Source: JBBSAT01 sp046351235
GTDB taxonomy: Bacteria; Myxococcota_A; Polyangia; Polyangiales; Sandaracinaceae
Reading direction: 5' to 3'
DNA: 64,000 nucleotides
NCBI GenBank assembly: GCA_046351235.1
Contig: JAXLYV010000004.1
Span: forward strand, 682,001 to 746,000
The notes beneath the pieces were generated by a model. The model did not search any database. It was not told the DNA's origin and saw nothing but the letters and a program-made list of their open reading frames with translations. Position numbers and translations under genes: made by a program. The stretch's first letter is position 1. Each line of letters begins with the position of its first letter. Positions 28,965 through 37,770 of this stretch are shown in pieces.

Positions 28965-29915
28965 ATGGCGAAGGCGCGCGAGACCAGGGCGGGCGGAGGC
29001 GGGGCGAGCGCTCCGCCCGAGGGGCGCAGAGCGCGCTCGAAGTCGCTCGACGACATCGCGCAGAAGCTGCTCGAGAAGCCGGCGAGCGAGCTCGTGGCGC
29101 CGCCCGCACCGCTGGCGCCTGCGCCGGCGGCCCCGAAGAAGGCGGCGGCCCCGAAGAAGGCGGCGGCCCCGAAGAAGACGCGAGCCGCCGAGAAGCCCGC
29201 GCAGGCGCCCGCCATCGAGAAAAAGGCCACGCCGAAGAAGGTGAAGGCCGCCAAGCCTGCCGCCGCGGGCGGCAAGCAGACGCCGACGCGCCCGCCGCTC
29301 GGTCACGCCGAGGGGCGCCTCAAGGGCAAGAGCGAAGACGAGAGCGGAGAGGGCGAGCACATCACGGTGCGCCGCATGCACCGGCGCGACATCAACCGCG
29401 TCTGGGACTTCCTCAAGCTCTCGTTCCGCGACGTGAACCGCGAGACGGTCGAGTACCAGCGCCCGCGCAGCAAGCAGCGCTTCGAGGAGTCGTACGACGA
29501 CGAGGGCATCGAGCAGCTGCTCTTCGAGGTCGACGGCGAGATCGTCGGCTACGCCGAGAGCGCGTTCGAGGTCACGGGCTCGGACAACTGGATCAACCCG
29601 AAGTACTTCGAGTCGCGCGACATGCGCCCGCTCTTCGTGGAAGAGCTCGCGACGCACCCCGACTACCAGGGCCGCGGCGTCGGCTCGTTCATGCTCGAGC
29701 AGCTGCAGCATCTGGCGCGCATCCACGGCTGCACGCACCTCGTGCTCGAGGTCGCGGAGAACAACGAGGACGCGCTCACGTTCTACAAGCGCCGCGCGTT
29801 CTACAAGCTCGACGCGGCGCTCTTCATGGCGATGAAGGTCGACCGCGAGCCGGATCTGCTCCCGCCGCGCGCGCTGAAGACGCGCCCGCCGCCGGTCGAC
29901 GACGCCGAGAGCTGA
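28965..29915 (+). CDS. GNAT N-acetyltransferase with Lys/Ala/Pro-rich N-terminal tail
   Basis: A 316-residue two-part protein. Residues 1-125 are low-complexity and basic, containing 'APKKAAAPKKAAAPKKTRAA' repeats and TPKKVKAAKPAAAGG, reminiscent of histone H1 tails. Residues about 135-290 form a GNAT acetyltransferase domain: ITVRRMHRRDINRVWDFLK, 'GIEQLLFEVDGEIVGYAESAF', motif A 'VEELATHPDYQGRGVGSFMLEQL' with the acetyl-CoA loop QGRGVG, and motif B 'LVLEVAENNEDALTFYKRRAF'. The catalytic domain is complete. The substrate is unknown; a nucleic-acid-bound or protein substrate would fit the tail, but that is speculation. No signal peptide. Confidence 0.9.
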   Translation: MAKARETRAGGGGASAPPEGRRARSKSLDDIAQKLLEKPASELVAPPAPLAPAPAAPKKAAAPKKAAAPKKTRAAEKPAQAPAIEKKATPKKVKAAKPAAAGGKQTPTRPPLGHAEGRLKGKSEDESGEGEHITVRRMHRRDINRVWDFLKLSFRDVNRETVEYQRPRSKQRFEESYDDEGIEQLLFEVDGEIVGYAESAFEVTGSDNWINPKYFESRDMRPLFVEELATHPDYQGRGVGSFMLEQLQHLARIHGCTHLVLEVAENNEDALTFYKRRAFYKLDAALFMAMKVDREPDLLPPRALKTRPPPVDDAES

Positions 29916-29948
29916 AGGCCCGCGCTCGCGCGTCTCGCTCGGCGGGGA

Positions 29949-30470
29949 TCAATCCGGCGCGGAGCGTCCGCGGAGCGCGCTCTCGGCACTCACGCTCGCG
30001 AGCTGATCGGACTCGACGAGCCAGCGGATCGTGGCGACCGTGTCCACGTCGGCGCCTTCGTAGGCGGCACGGCGCACGTCGTCGAGCGCGGCCGCCTCGC
30101 GCGGATCGCGCACCGACACGAGGCCCTCGTCCTCGTAGACGAAGCGCACGAACAGGTGGCCCGCGCGCGGCTCCTCGATGCGCATGCGCAGGCTCGAGCG
30201 CTGGATCTCGCCCTGCGCCGCGACCTCGTAGCGGACCTCGCTCTCGGGCGTGAAGTGCACCTCGTCGGTGAGGAGCACCTCGCCGAAGCGCAGCACGCGC
30301 ACGAGGCCCTCGGCGCTGCGCGAGAGGATCGTGACGTCCTCGAGCCCCGGCAGGAACAGGTCCGGGCGCTCGGCCCGGACGACGAGCCCGCGCCAGACCT
30401 CGTCGCGCGAGAGGGCGCGGATCTCGGGACGAGCGAGGTCGTTGATCTCGACGAGGTGCTCGAAGCGCAT
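29949..30470 (-). CDS. SRPBCC-fold protein, DUF1857 (AtaL-like)
   Basis: A 173-residue DUF1857/AtaL-like member of the SRPBCC (START-like) superfamily. The N-terminal signature 'MRFEHLVEINDLARPEIRAL', then 'SRDEVWRGLVVRAERPDLFLPGLEDVTIL' is diagnostic. It continues through 'VLRFGEVLLTDEVHFTPESEVRYEVA' and 'LFVRFVYEDEG'. These proteins bind hydrophobic ligands in a cavity; biological roles are mostly unknown. It is transcribed divergently from the uracil-DNA glycosylase gene (60-bp gap). No signal peptide. The C-terminal about 15 residues are disordered. Confidence 0.88.
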   Translation of the reverse strand: MRFEHLVEINDLARPEIRALSRDEVWRGLVVRAERPDLFLPGLEDVTILSRSAEGLVRVLRFGEVLLTDEVHFTPESEVRYEVAAQGEIQRSSLRMRIEEPRAGHLFVRFVYEDEGLVSVRDPREAAALDDVRRAAYEGADVDTVATIRWLVESDQLASVSAESALRGRSAPD

Positions 30471-30530
30471 GGGGACCGCGCATCGTTACGCGGCGCGTGA
30501 CGACGTGCACGCGCCGAGTATCTTGCGGCC

Positions 30531-31211
30531 GTGACCGAGACGCTCTCGATCCCCGACGGCTGGCGCGCGGCGCTCGGCCCCGAGCTCGCGCAGCCCTACG
30601 TCGCCGGGCTCGCCGCGTTCGTGCGCGCGGAGCGAGAGAAGGGGCCGGTGTTCCCGCCCGACGAGGACGTGCTGCGCGCGCTCGCGCTCACGCCGCTCGA
30701 GCGCGTGCGGGTCGTGCTGATCGGCCAGGACCCCTATCACGACGAGGGTCAGGCCCACGGCCTCTGCTTCTCGGTGCGCGAGGGAACACCGCGCCCGCCT
30801 TCGCTGAAGAACGTGTTCCGCGAGCTCGCCTCGGACGTGGGCGTGGAGGCGGCGTGCAGCGATCTGACGCCCTGGGCGGAGCGCGGCGTGCTGCTCTTGA
30901 ACGCCGTGCTCACGGTCGCGGCGCACGCGCCCGGCTCGCACGCTCGCAAGGGCTGGGAGCGCTTCACGGACGCGATCGTCGACGCCGTGGCGGCGCGGCG
31001 CGAGCCGGTGGTGTTCTTGCTCTGGGGGAACTACGCCAAGAAGAAGGCCGCGCGCGTGGATCGCGCGCGCCACGGGATCGTCGAGAGCGCGCATCCCTCG
31101 CCACTCTCGGCCAAGCAGTTCCTGGGCTCGCGCCCCTTCTCGCGCGTGGACGCCGAGCTCGTGCGCCTCGGCGGGGCACCGATGGACTGGTCACTCCCCG
31201 CGCGCGGGTGA
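30531..31211 (+). CDS. ung: Uracil-DNA glycosylase
   Basis: A 226-residue family 1 uracil-DNA glycosylase, which removes uracil from DNA to start base excision repair. The diagnostic motifs are intact: the water-activating loop GQDPYHDEGQAHGL with catalytic Asp67 in GQDPYH (65-70), the PPSLKN Pro/Ser loop, LLLNAVLTV with the uracil-recognising Asn, LLWGNYAKKK, and the DNA-intercalation motif HPSPLSA followed by the usual GSRPFSRVD. Length is normal for the family. GTG start. The following lipoprotein gene begins 47 bp downstream and is functionally unrelated by sequence. Confidence 0.97.
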   Translation: MTETLSIPDGWRAALGPELAQPYVAGLAAFVRAEREKGPVFPPDEDVLRALALTPLERVRVVLIGQDPYHDEGQAHGLCFSVREGTPRPPSLKNVFRELASDVGVEAACSDLTPWAERGVLLLNAVLTVAAHAPGSHARKGWERFTDAIVDAVAARREPVVFLLWGNYAKKKAARVDRARHGIVESAHPSPLSAKQFLGSRPFSRVDAELVRLGGAPMDWSLPARG

Positions 31212-31258
31212 AGGCCGCCGAGATCGCGCGCCACGCAGAGGCGCGTTAAGCTCACGCC

Positions 31259-31597
31259 ATGACCGAGCCTCACTACCTTCGCTTCGCACGCGCGCTCGCC
31301 CTGGTCGGATCCATCGGCGGCGCGAGCGCCGGCTGCGGCATGGCCACCACGCCCTCGGGCACCGACGGCGGCGGCGGGACCACGGACACCGGATCGCCGC
31401 AGCCGGATACGGGGACGACCGTCGACGACGCGGCCATCGCGGATGCAGGGATCGAAACGGATGCCTACCTGAACTGCGACATGACGATGTGCAGTTGCGG
31501 GCTCACCGCCACCGATGCCGGCCTGCCCGAGTGCGACATCCGCTGCTGCGCCGCGGTCGGCCCGCTCGCCCCGCCGAACCTCCCCGCGCTCGCGTGA
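31259..31597 (+). CDS. Small Cys-rich lipoprotein coupled to ferritin-like gene
   Basis: A 112-residue predicted lipoprotein. The signal (ALALVGSIGGASAGC) has lipobox SAGC, and a Gly/Thr/Asp-rich linker (about 30-65) follows. The compact C-terminal region of about 35 residues has seven cysteines (LNCDMTMCSCGLTATDAG, then CDIRCC). Its stop codon overlaps the GTG start of the di-iron ferritin-like gene (GTGA), so the two are translationally coupled. The tight Cys cluster could bind metal or be disulfide bonded; coupling to a putative di-iron protein makes a metal-related role worth considering. No family recognised. Confidence 0.75.
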   Translation: MTEPHYLRFARALALVGSIGGASAGCGMATTPSGTDGGGGTTDTGSPQPDTGTTVDDAAIADAGIETDAYLNCDMTMCSCGLTATDAGLPECDIRCCAAVGPLAPPNLPALA

Positions 31598-32424
31598 CCC
31601 AGCTCCGCGCGACGCCCTCGGGCACGCCGATCGAAGAAGAGCGCCAGGCGATCGAGCGCGGCCTACGCCGCATTCCGCCGTCGAGCGCGGTCTTCGACCG
31701 CGGCGCGTGGGATCCCGCCGCGATCGCGCTCGTGATCCAGCAGTGGACGCTGCGCATGGAGATCGAGCACCGCTCGAGCATGGTGTTCTCGCAGCTCGCG
31801 CAGCAGCTCTTCGAGGCCAACGCGCCACTCGACACGAAGATCGTGATGATGCGGATGGCGCAGGACGAGCTGCGCCACACCGCGACCTGCGCCGAGGTGC
31901 TCGTCGCCCTCGGCGTCGAGCCCGTCGTCGACGTCTCGCTCGAGGTCGCGCCCCTCGCCAAGCACGAGGGCGTGAGCCTCGAGGAGCGCGCGCTCCGCAA
32001 CGTCCTCTACACCACGTGCCTGTCGGAGATGGTCGCCTGCGCGCGCTTCGTCGCGACGCTCGATCGCACGACCGATCCCTTCATGCGCGACCAGACGCGG
32101 CGCCTGCTCGCCGACGAGGTGCTGCACGGCCAGTTCGGCTTCCACTACCTCGCCGCGGTGCAGCCCTGGCTCGACGCGCACCCCGAGGCGCGCGCGGGCG
32201 TGGAGCGCTTCCTCGTGCACGCCTTCGCGGTGATCGAGGGCGAGCTCGCGCCGACGCCGCCCTTCCCGGTCCTGCCGCCCGATGCCCTCGCGCTCGGCGC
32301 CGACGATCCCGCGCTCGCGCGCGAGGTGTTCTACGGCACGATGGAGGGCGCGATCGTCCCCGGCCTCGAGCGATTGGGCATCGCGGCCGGCGCCTCGTGG
32401 AAGGGCCGCCGCCGGCTCGTCTGA
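31594..32424 (+). CDS. Ferritin-like di-iron protein
   Basis: A 276-residue ferritin-like protein. A full set of di-iron ligands is visible: Glu58 (RMEIEH), Glu92-x2-His95 (DELRH), Glu145 (LSEMV) and Glu175-x2-His178 (DEVLHGQ), in the order E, ExxH, E, ExxH on four helices. The length and 'ADEVLHGQFGFHYL' resemble the oxidase/oxygenase side of the superfamily (p-aminobenzoate N-oxygenase or ribonucleotide-reductase-like) more than storage ferritins. The substrate is unknown. The GTG start is coupled to the Cys-rich lipoprotein by GTGA; there is no signal peptide, so it is cytoplasmic. Confidence 0.83.
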   Translation: MTQLRATPSGTPIEEERQAIERGLRRIPPSSAVFDRGAWDPAAIALVIQQWTLRMEIEHRSSMVFSQLAQQLFEANAPLDTKIVMMRMAQDELRHTATCAEVLVALGVEPVVDVSLEVAPLAKHEGVSLEERALRNVLYTTCLSEMVACARFVATLDRTTDPFMRDQTRRLLADEVLHGQFGFHYLAAVQPWLDAHPEARAGVERFLVHAFAVIEGELAPTPPFPVLPPDALALGADDPALAREVFYGTMEGAIVPGLERLGIAAGASWKGRRRLV

Positions 32425-32458
32425 TCGCAGCGCATGCGCCCGCGCGGATCGACCGACT

Positions 32459-33910
32459 TCAGTCGCAGGGCATCGTCCTCGGGAGGCAGCCCTGCCGATA
32501 GCAAGCGTTGCCGATCCAGTAGCAGCTCCCGTATCCGCTCGACTGGCCGCACGCGGGCGGCCCGTCGCACCAGCCCATGCCGTTGGCCACGACGTCGTGG
32601 TTGCAGGTCGTCATGTCCCCGATCGACGAGCACGAGAGCGTGCGTCCCACGCTCGTGCGCCGCTCGGTGCCGTCGCAGTTGAAGTCGTAGCCTCCGCACG
32701 CGCGCGCGGTGGTCTGCGCGCTCGCGCCGGGATGCGCGCGGCCGTCGGAGTCGCAGCAGTCGACCGCCCCGACGCCTGGGGCGCGGCCCGTCGTGCCGAC
32801 CGGGCAGCGGTTCCACGGTGCGCTCGCCCGCGCCGCATCGCTGCTGGCGCACGTGCTCGTCGGCGCCGCGCCGTCGGGCGCATAGCCGTCGCCGTCGCCG
32901 TCGCGATAGCAGGTCACCGTCAACATCTCGTCGACGCTGCCATCGCAGTCCTCGTCGAGATGCGCGGCGTCACAGACCTCCGTCGCGGGCACGACCGTGC
33001 ACGGTGACCAGACGCCTTCCATCGAGCACGCGTGGGTCGCGCCCGCGCAGACGCCCATCGTGCCGCACGACTCGGGCGCACCTCCGGCGTAGGTGCACGC
33101 GCACCCTCCGGGAACGTCGTTGCCGGCGCCGGAGCAGTCCTCGTCGAGCATCGCCGCGTCGCAGACCTCGGGATTTCCGGGGAAGCGGTTCGCGTCGGTG
33201 TCGTCGCAGTCGTCGGCGACCCGCGCGAAGCCGGGGTCGAGCATGCAGGCCTGGCTCGCGCTCGCGCCCGCGCTGCCGTGGCCGTCTCCGTCGGCGTCGG
33301 GGTAGACCGTGATCCGCAGGCCTTCGTCGGTCGCCGCGTCGCAGTCGTCGTCCACCGCGTTGCACACCTCGACCTGGGTCGGGTGAACCGACGCGGCGAG
33401 ATCGTTGCAGTCGTCGCCGCAGGTCCGATCCCCGCTCGGCGAGAGGTTGCAGCACGCGATGTCGGGATGATCGTCCCCGTCCTGATCGCGGAACCCGAAC
33501 GTCGAGGGATCGCAGTCCTCGTCGTGCGCTTCGACGTCGCAGACCTCGGCGCGCCCGGGCGCGCGCTGGGGATCGGAATCATCGCAATCGATGCCGCCGC
33601 ACTCCACCGCGTCCACGCCGTCGCCGTCGGCGTCCCGTGCGACCGAGCACTCGGTGACGCAGCGACTGCCACTCTCGTCGCAGAGCTGAACGGCACCGCA
33701 CGTCGCTGCGGGCGCCGTGCAGGTGCCGTCGACGCACGACGAGGGGCCGGTGCAGAAGAGGTGGTCGTCGCAGTCGGCGTCGACGGAGCACGCGCGCGTG
33801 ACGCTGGCGTCCGGCGGTGGCGCCGCCGGGCCCGAGCACCCGAGGAACGAGACGCCGAGTGCGAGCGCGACCGTTGCGCGGGTCATCGAGATCGAGTGCA
33901 GGCACGACAT
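32459..33910 (-). CDS. MopE-like Ca-binding lipoprotein (putative metal-binding motif repeats)
   Basis: A 483-residue predicted lipoprotein. The ATG chosen has AAGGA upstream; a second ATG eight codons later gives the tighter signal MTRATVALALGVSFLGC (lipobox FLGC). The mature chain is a series of 'CDDxDxxRxPGxxEVCDxxxxDEDC' modules: 'IDCDDSDPQRAPGRAEVCD', 'DDCNDLAASVHPTQVEVCN', 'DDCDDTDANRFPGNPEVCD', and 'EVCDAAHLDEDCDGSVDE'. Between them are DxDGDG loops (RDADGDGVD, PDADGDGHG, RDGDGDGYA) of thrombospondin-type-3/calcium-binding character. This matches the 'putative metal-binding motif' proteins related to MopE. It is surface exposed and probably structural or adhesive. It lies 38 bp downstream of the M1 aminopeptidase gene. 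Confidence 0.87.
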   Translation of the reverse strand: MSCLHSISMTRATVALALGVSFLGCSGPAAPPPDASVTRACSVDADCDDHLFCTGPSSCVDGTCTAPAATCGAVQLCDESGSRCVTECSVARDADGDGVDAVECGGIDCDDSDPQRAPGRAEVCDVEAHDEDCDPSTFGFRDQDGDDHPDIACCNLSPSGDRTCGDDCNDLAASVHPTQVEVCNAVDDDCDAATDEGLRITVYPDADGDGHGSAGASASQACMLDPGFARVADDCDDTDANRFPGNPEVCDAAMLDEDCSGAGNDVPGGCACTYAGGAPESCGTMGVCAGATHACSMEGVWSPCTVVPATEVCDAAHLDEDCDGSVDEMLTVTCYRDGDGDGYAPDGAAPTSTCASSDAARASAPWNRCPVGTTGRAPGVGAVDCCDSDGRAHPGASAQTTARACGGYDFNCDGTERRTSVGRTLSCSSIGDMTTCNHDVVANGMGWCDGPPACGQSSGYGSCYWIGNACYRQGCLPRTMPCD

Positions 33911-33948
33911 GGCTCACCGGTCCTTCTACGAGCGCGAGGAAGAGCCGC

Positions 33949-36747
33949 TCAGCGCCGCGCGGGGCGCGCTGGCGCCTGGTGGGCGTCGAGGAACGAGAGC
34001 GCGCTCGCGCGCTGCGCTTCCACGCGCGCCGCACACAGCGAGATCGCCTCGAGGGCGCTCCGGAGGTTCCGCGGCGAGCCGGGCAAGGTCGACAGGCGCG
34101 GCGTGAACATCGCCTCGAGCCCCGCGCGGTGCTCGGCGTCGCAGAAGCCCGCGAACAGGAGCGGCATCGCGCCGCCGCGCGTCGTCGCCACGCGGCCGAG
34201 GAGCGAGTCGAGCCCCGTCTGCGCCCACTCCCACGCGCGCAGCCGCCCTTCCGGCGAGTCCACCTGACCGCCGATCGGGATCGTCACCTCGTTCACGCGC
34301 AGGCGCGGGTCGGCGCCCAGCGCGAGCGCGCGCGCGGCGAGCGCCGGATCTTCGGCCGAGCCGATCGCGATCAGCATGTTCGTGCGCACGATCGCGTCCG
34401 TCGACGCGACCAGGTGCGCGACGAGCGCGTCGAACACCGCCGTGCTGCGCGCGGCGTCCGCCTGGTTCACCGCCGCCACGAGCACGGTCGCGATCAGCGT
34501 GGGCTCGACCGCGTCGGGGTGGAGCTCGTCGCCGTGGCCGATCCCGAGGTACGTCTCGCCCAGCGTCGCCGCGCGCGCCCGCGTCGCCGGGTCGCGCGCG
34601 ATGCGCACGAGGAAGCTCGCCATGTCGCGCCGCAAGAGGCGCGTCTCTCCGTCCTCGCGCCCGCGCCCCGCCCAGCCGAGGCGCGTGAAGCGCGGCACGT
34701 AGAGCGAGCGCGCGTACGCCCGCGCCTCCTCGCGTCGCTCCTCCGGCGACAGATAGTCGATCAGCGTCGCGAGCAGCATCATCGGCTCGACGGCGACCGG
34801 ATGCGACGCGTCGCGGGTCAGCGCCTCGCTCGCGCTCAGCGCGTCGGCCACCGGCAGCGCGCCCGACACGTAGGCCGCGCGCAGGTTGCTCGCGAGGCTC
34901 AGCCGCTCGGCCGGCGTGAGCGAGGGAAGACCGTGCTCCATGAGCGCCGTCAGATCCTCGGGCGCGAGCGTCCAGCGGTAGTAGCCCGAGGCGTCCTGGT
35001 TCGGCAGCACCCACTCGGGGCACTGCTCGCTCGGGATCGCGAGCCGCTGCGAGGGCCCGTTCAAGAGCGTGCACACCGAGCCCGTCGTGCGCCCGCGCCC
35101 GTAGCGCACGCACACCGGGATCGACCACGTCGCACCCGTCGCCGCGATCTCCGAGCCCGTCGGCGTGTACCGACGCTGCGTGAGGTCGACGAAGCGGCCG
35201 CCCTCGCCGCACGACAGGTTCGCGCTCACGAGCGGCACGCCCGGCTGCTCGAGGAACGAGAAGAACGGCGTCGCCACGTCGCGGCCCGACGCCTGCGCCA
35301 GCGCCGCGAGCAGGTCCTCGCTGCGCGCCGTGCCGAAGCGATGCGCCCCGAGGTAGGCGCGGATGCCGTCCCGGAACGTGTCCTCGCCGATCCAGCGCTC
35401 GAACATCGCGAGGACGGCGGAGCCCTTCTGGTAGGTGATCGAGTCGAACGCGTTGCGGATGTCGTCCTCGGTCTCGATCGGCTGCCGGATCTGGCGCGCC
35501 GCCGCGAGCGAGTCGGCGCCCATCGCGCCGTGGATCCCGGCGAGCGATCCGAGCTCCGCGTGCTGCTCGGGCGCCACGTCGCGCACGACGCGCGTCGCCA
35601 TCCACGTGGCGAAGGCCTCGTTCAGCCAGATGTCGTCCCACCAGGGCATCGTCACGAGATCGCCGAACCAGTGGTGCGCGAGCTCGTGCGCCATCACGTT
35701 CGTGAAGGCGCGCACCTGATCCTCGGGCGCGTGCTCACCGAGAAGGAGGAGCGACTCGCGGAAGGTGATCGCGCCCGCGTTCTCCATCGCGCCGGCGGCG
35801 AAGTCGGGCACCGCGATGATGTCGAGCTTCTCGTACGGGTACTCCATCCCGAAGTACGACTCGAGCGAGGCCACGATGGCCGGCGTGTGCGCGAGCGCGT
35901 AGGCGAGCTCGGCGCCCCGCCCGCGCGCCGCCACGCCGCGCAAGGGCAGAGGACGCGACCGCACCGCGCTCGCGGGGATCGGCGGCGCCTCCACGATGTC
36001 GAGCGGGCCGACCGCCATCGCCACGAGATACGTCGGGAGCGGCTCGGTCGTGCGGAACCGGACGCGCTGCATGCCCTCGTCGAGCGGCGAGGTCTCGATC
36101 GCGCTGCCGTTGCTCACGGCACGATCGGTCGCCGGGATGTCGAGCGTGATGTCGAAGGGCGTCTTGAAGCGCGGCTCGTCGAAGCCCGGGAACGCGTAGC
36201 GCGCGCTCGTCGCCTCGAACTGCGTGAAGGCGTAGTGGTCCTCGCCCACGTCGACGCGATAGAGGCCCTTGAGCTGCCGATCGAAGGCCGCGTCGTACTC
36301 GATGTGGATCGTCGCGCTGCCGGGGCCGACGGGCGTGTCGAAGCGCAGCGCATCGACGCCCTCGTGCGCCGAGGGCTCCCAGCGCGCCGCGATCGCCGTC
36401 TCCGCCGCGGCGCCCTCGAGGCCCGGCGAGATCGTGGCCGTCGACACGTGCAGGCCGGTCCCGTGCATCCAGATGCGCGTCGTGGGCTGCGCGAGCGTCA
36501 CGCGGATGTCGGCCGTGCCACGGAAGCGCTCCTCGCTCGGCACCACGCGCAGCGAGAGCGCGTAGCGCGTGGGCGTCACGTCCTCGGGCAAGGGCCCGAG
36601 CGGCGGCTCGTCGACGGGCGGGGCCTCGGCGACCGTCTCGTCGCCCGTCGTCTCGACCTCGGCCACCGGTTCCTCGGGAGGCTCTCCACCACAGGCACCG
36701 AGCGCGAGCGAGAGAGCGGCGAAGCAGGCGAGACCGGAAAAACGCAT
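33949..36747 (-). CDS. M1 family zinc aminopeptidase lipoprotein
   Basis: A 932-residue M1 (aminopeptidase N/ERAP-like) metallopeptidase. The start MRFSGLACFAALSLALGACGG gives a lipoprotein signal with lipobox LGAC, so the enzyme is probably tethered outside the cytoplasm. An acidic Pro-rich linker follows. The catalytic domain shows GAMENAGAITFRE (exopeptidase motif, about residue 317) and HELAHHWFG (about 351), with the third zinc ligand in NEAFATW 18 residues on. The catalytic Tyr would lie in ITYQKGSAVLAMFE. An ERAP1-C-like helical domain occupies the last about 350 residues. It removes N-terminal residues from peptides, fitting nutrient acquisition from prey or extracellular protein. All active-site residues are present. 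Confidence 0.95.
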   Translation of the reverse strand: MRFSGLACFAALSLALGACGGEPPEEPVAEVETTGDETVAEAPPVDEPPLGPLPEDVTPTRYALSLRVVPSEERFRGTADIRVTLAQPTTRIWMHGTGLHVSTATISPGLEGAAAETAIAARWEPSAHEGVDALRFDTPVGPGSATIHIEYDAAFDRQLKGLYRVDVGEDHYAFTQFEATSARYAFPGFDEPRFKTPFDITLDIPATDRAVSNGSAIETSPLDEGMQRVRFRTTEPLPTYLVAMAVGPLDIVEAPPIPASAVRSRPLPLRGVAARGRGAELAYALAHTPAIVASLESYFGMEYPYEKLDIIAVPDFAAGAMENAGAITFRESLLLLGEHAPEDQVRAFTNVMAHELAHHWFGDLVTMPWWDDIWLNEAFATWMATRVVRDVAPEQHAELGSLAGIHGAMGADSLAAARQIRQPIETEDDIRNAFDSITYQKGSAVLAMFERWIGEDTFRDGIRAYLGAHRFGTARSEDLLAALAQASGRDVATPFFSFLEQPGVPLVSANLSCGEGGRFVDLTQRRYTPTGSEIAATGATWSIPVCVRYGRGRTTGSVCTLLNGPSQRLAIPSEQCPEWVLPNQDASGYYRWTLAPEDLTALMEHGLPSLTPAERLSLASNLRAAYVSGALPVADALSASEALTRDASHPVAVEPMMLLATLIDYLSPEERREEARAYARSLYVPRFTRLGWAGRGREDGETRLLRRDMASFLVRIARDPATRARAATLGETYLGIGHGDELHPDAVEPTLIATVLVAAVNQADAARSTAVFDALVAHLVASTDAIVRTNMLIAIGSAEDPALAARALALGADPRLRVNEVTIPIGGQVDSPEGRLRAWEWAQTGLDSLLGRVATTRGGAMPLLFAGFCDAEHRAGLEAMFTPRLSTLPGSPRNLRSALEAISLCAARVEAQRASALSFLDAHQAPARPARR

Positions 36748-36792
36748 GTCGCGACCTTGGCACGGCGCAAGGCACGCGGGAAGATCGGCGCG

Positions 36793-37770
36793 ATGTCGTC
36801 CCTGCCCCGCTTCGCTTCGCTCGCGCGCGCTCGATCTCTCGCCCTCGGCCTGCTCTTCGTCGCGTGTCAGCAAGCGCCCAGCACGGGCCAGCCCTGCGAT
36901 CTGAACAGCGACTGTCCGCCGCTGCTCGAGTGCACGGCCGGTCGCTGCCAGGAAGAGTGCATCGATCAGCGCGACTGCATGAGTGGTCTGCACTGCGTGC
37001 GCGGGGAGACGACGAACCTCGGCGTGTGCCTGCTCGATCAGCCGCTCGACCACACGAGCTCGCCGTGCGGGCCGGGCCGCGCGTGCGCCGAGCCCGGCGA
37101 GATCTGTCGCGACTTCACCTGCTGGAACCCGTGCGAGACCGGTGCGGATTGCCCCGTCCCGGGGGCCTACTGCCGCCGCGGCATCTGCGTGAGCCCGCGA
37201 TCGCCTGGCTACGGCTACGGCCTGCGCGTGCCGTGCACGACGGCGAGCGACTGCGCGAGCGGCGAGCTCTGCGCGAGCGACCACGGTTCGCAGCGCGCGT
37301 GCCTGCGGCCCTGCGCGGCCGATGCCGAGTGCGCCGACGTCGCCGCCCAGGGCCTCTGCGCCGAGATCGACGACCCGGCGCAGCCGGCGGGCACGCGCGC
37401 CTGCGTGATCGGCTGCGATCCCGTGCGACAACAGGGGTGTCTACGGAGCGATCGCTGCGACGCGGTGAGCGCGACGAGCGCCGCGGGCACGGAGATCCGC
37501 TTCCTCGATTGCCGCGGGCCCACGGGCGACGGCATCCAGGGCACCTCGTGTGGCACGGATGCGCCAGATCTCGCGGCGTGCGGCCAGAGCCTCGGCTGCG
37601 CGCCCGCGATGGTCGACATGACGGGCGGCTACGAGTGCCGTCGCTATTGCGTGACGAGCGACGATTGCCGGAGCAGCACGCTGGCGTGTACGGCGCGCCC
37701 GGTGGACGATCTGGTGAACGTCGAGAGCGTGATCCTCGGCGTGCTCGGTGTATGCGAAGGAGCGATGTGA
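36793..37770 (+). CDS. Cys-rich lipoprotein (paralogue of 27846-28898)
   Basis: A 325-residue Cys-rich predicted lipoprotein: signal MSSLPRFASLARARSLALGL followed by lipobox FVAC. The mature part repeats the module 'GQPCDLNSDCPPLLECTAGR', then 'CQEECIDQRDCMSGLHCVRGE', then 'LGVC', which is the same architecture as the protein encoded near 28 kb. Later segments 'CTTASDCASGELCASDHGSQRACLRPC' and 'CDPVRQQGCLRSDRC' also match. Dozens of cysteines imply a disulfide-rich outer-surface protein. Its TGA shares one base with the ATG of the next gene (TGATG), so a small secreted Cys protein is made in tandem. Function unknown. Confidence 0.82.
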   Translation: MSSLPRFASLARARSLALGLLFVACQQAPSTGQPCDLNSDCPPLLECTAGRCQEECIDQRDCMSGLHCVRGETTNLGVCLLDQPLDHTSSPCGPGRACAEPGEICRDFTCWNPCETGADCPVPGAYCRRGICVSPRSPGYGYGLRVPCTTASDCASGELCASDHGSQRACLRPCAADAECADVAAQGLCAEIDDPAQPAGTRACVIGCDPVRQQGCLRSDRCDAVSATSAAGTEIRFLDCRGPTGDGIQGTSCGTDAPDLAACGQSLGCAPAMVDMTGGYECRRYCVTSDDCRSSTLACTARPVDDLVNVESVILGVLGVCEGAM

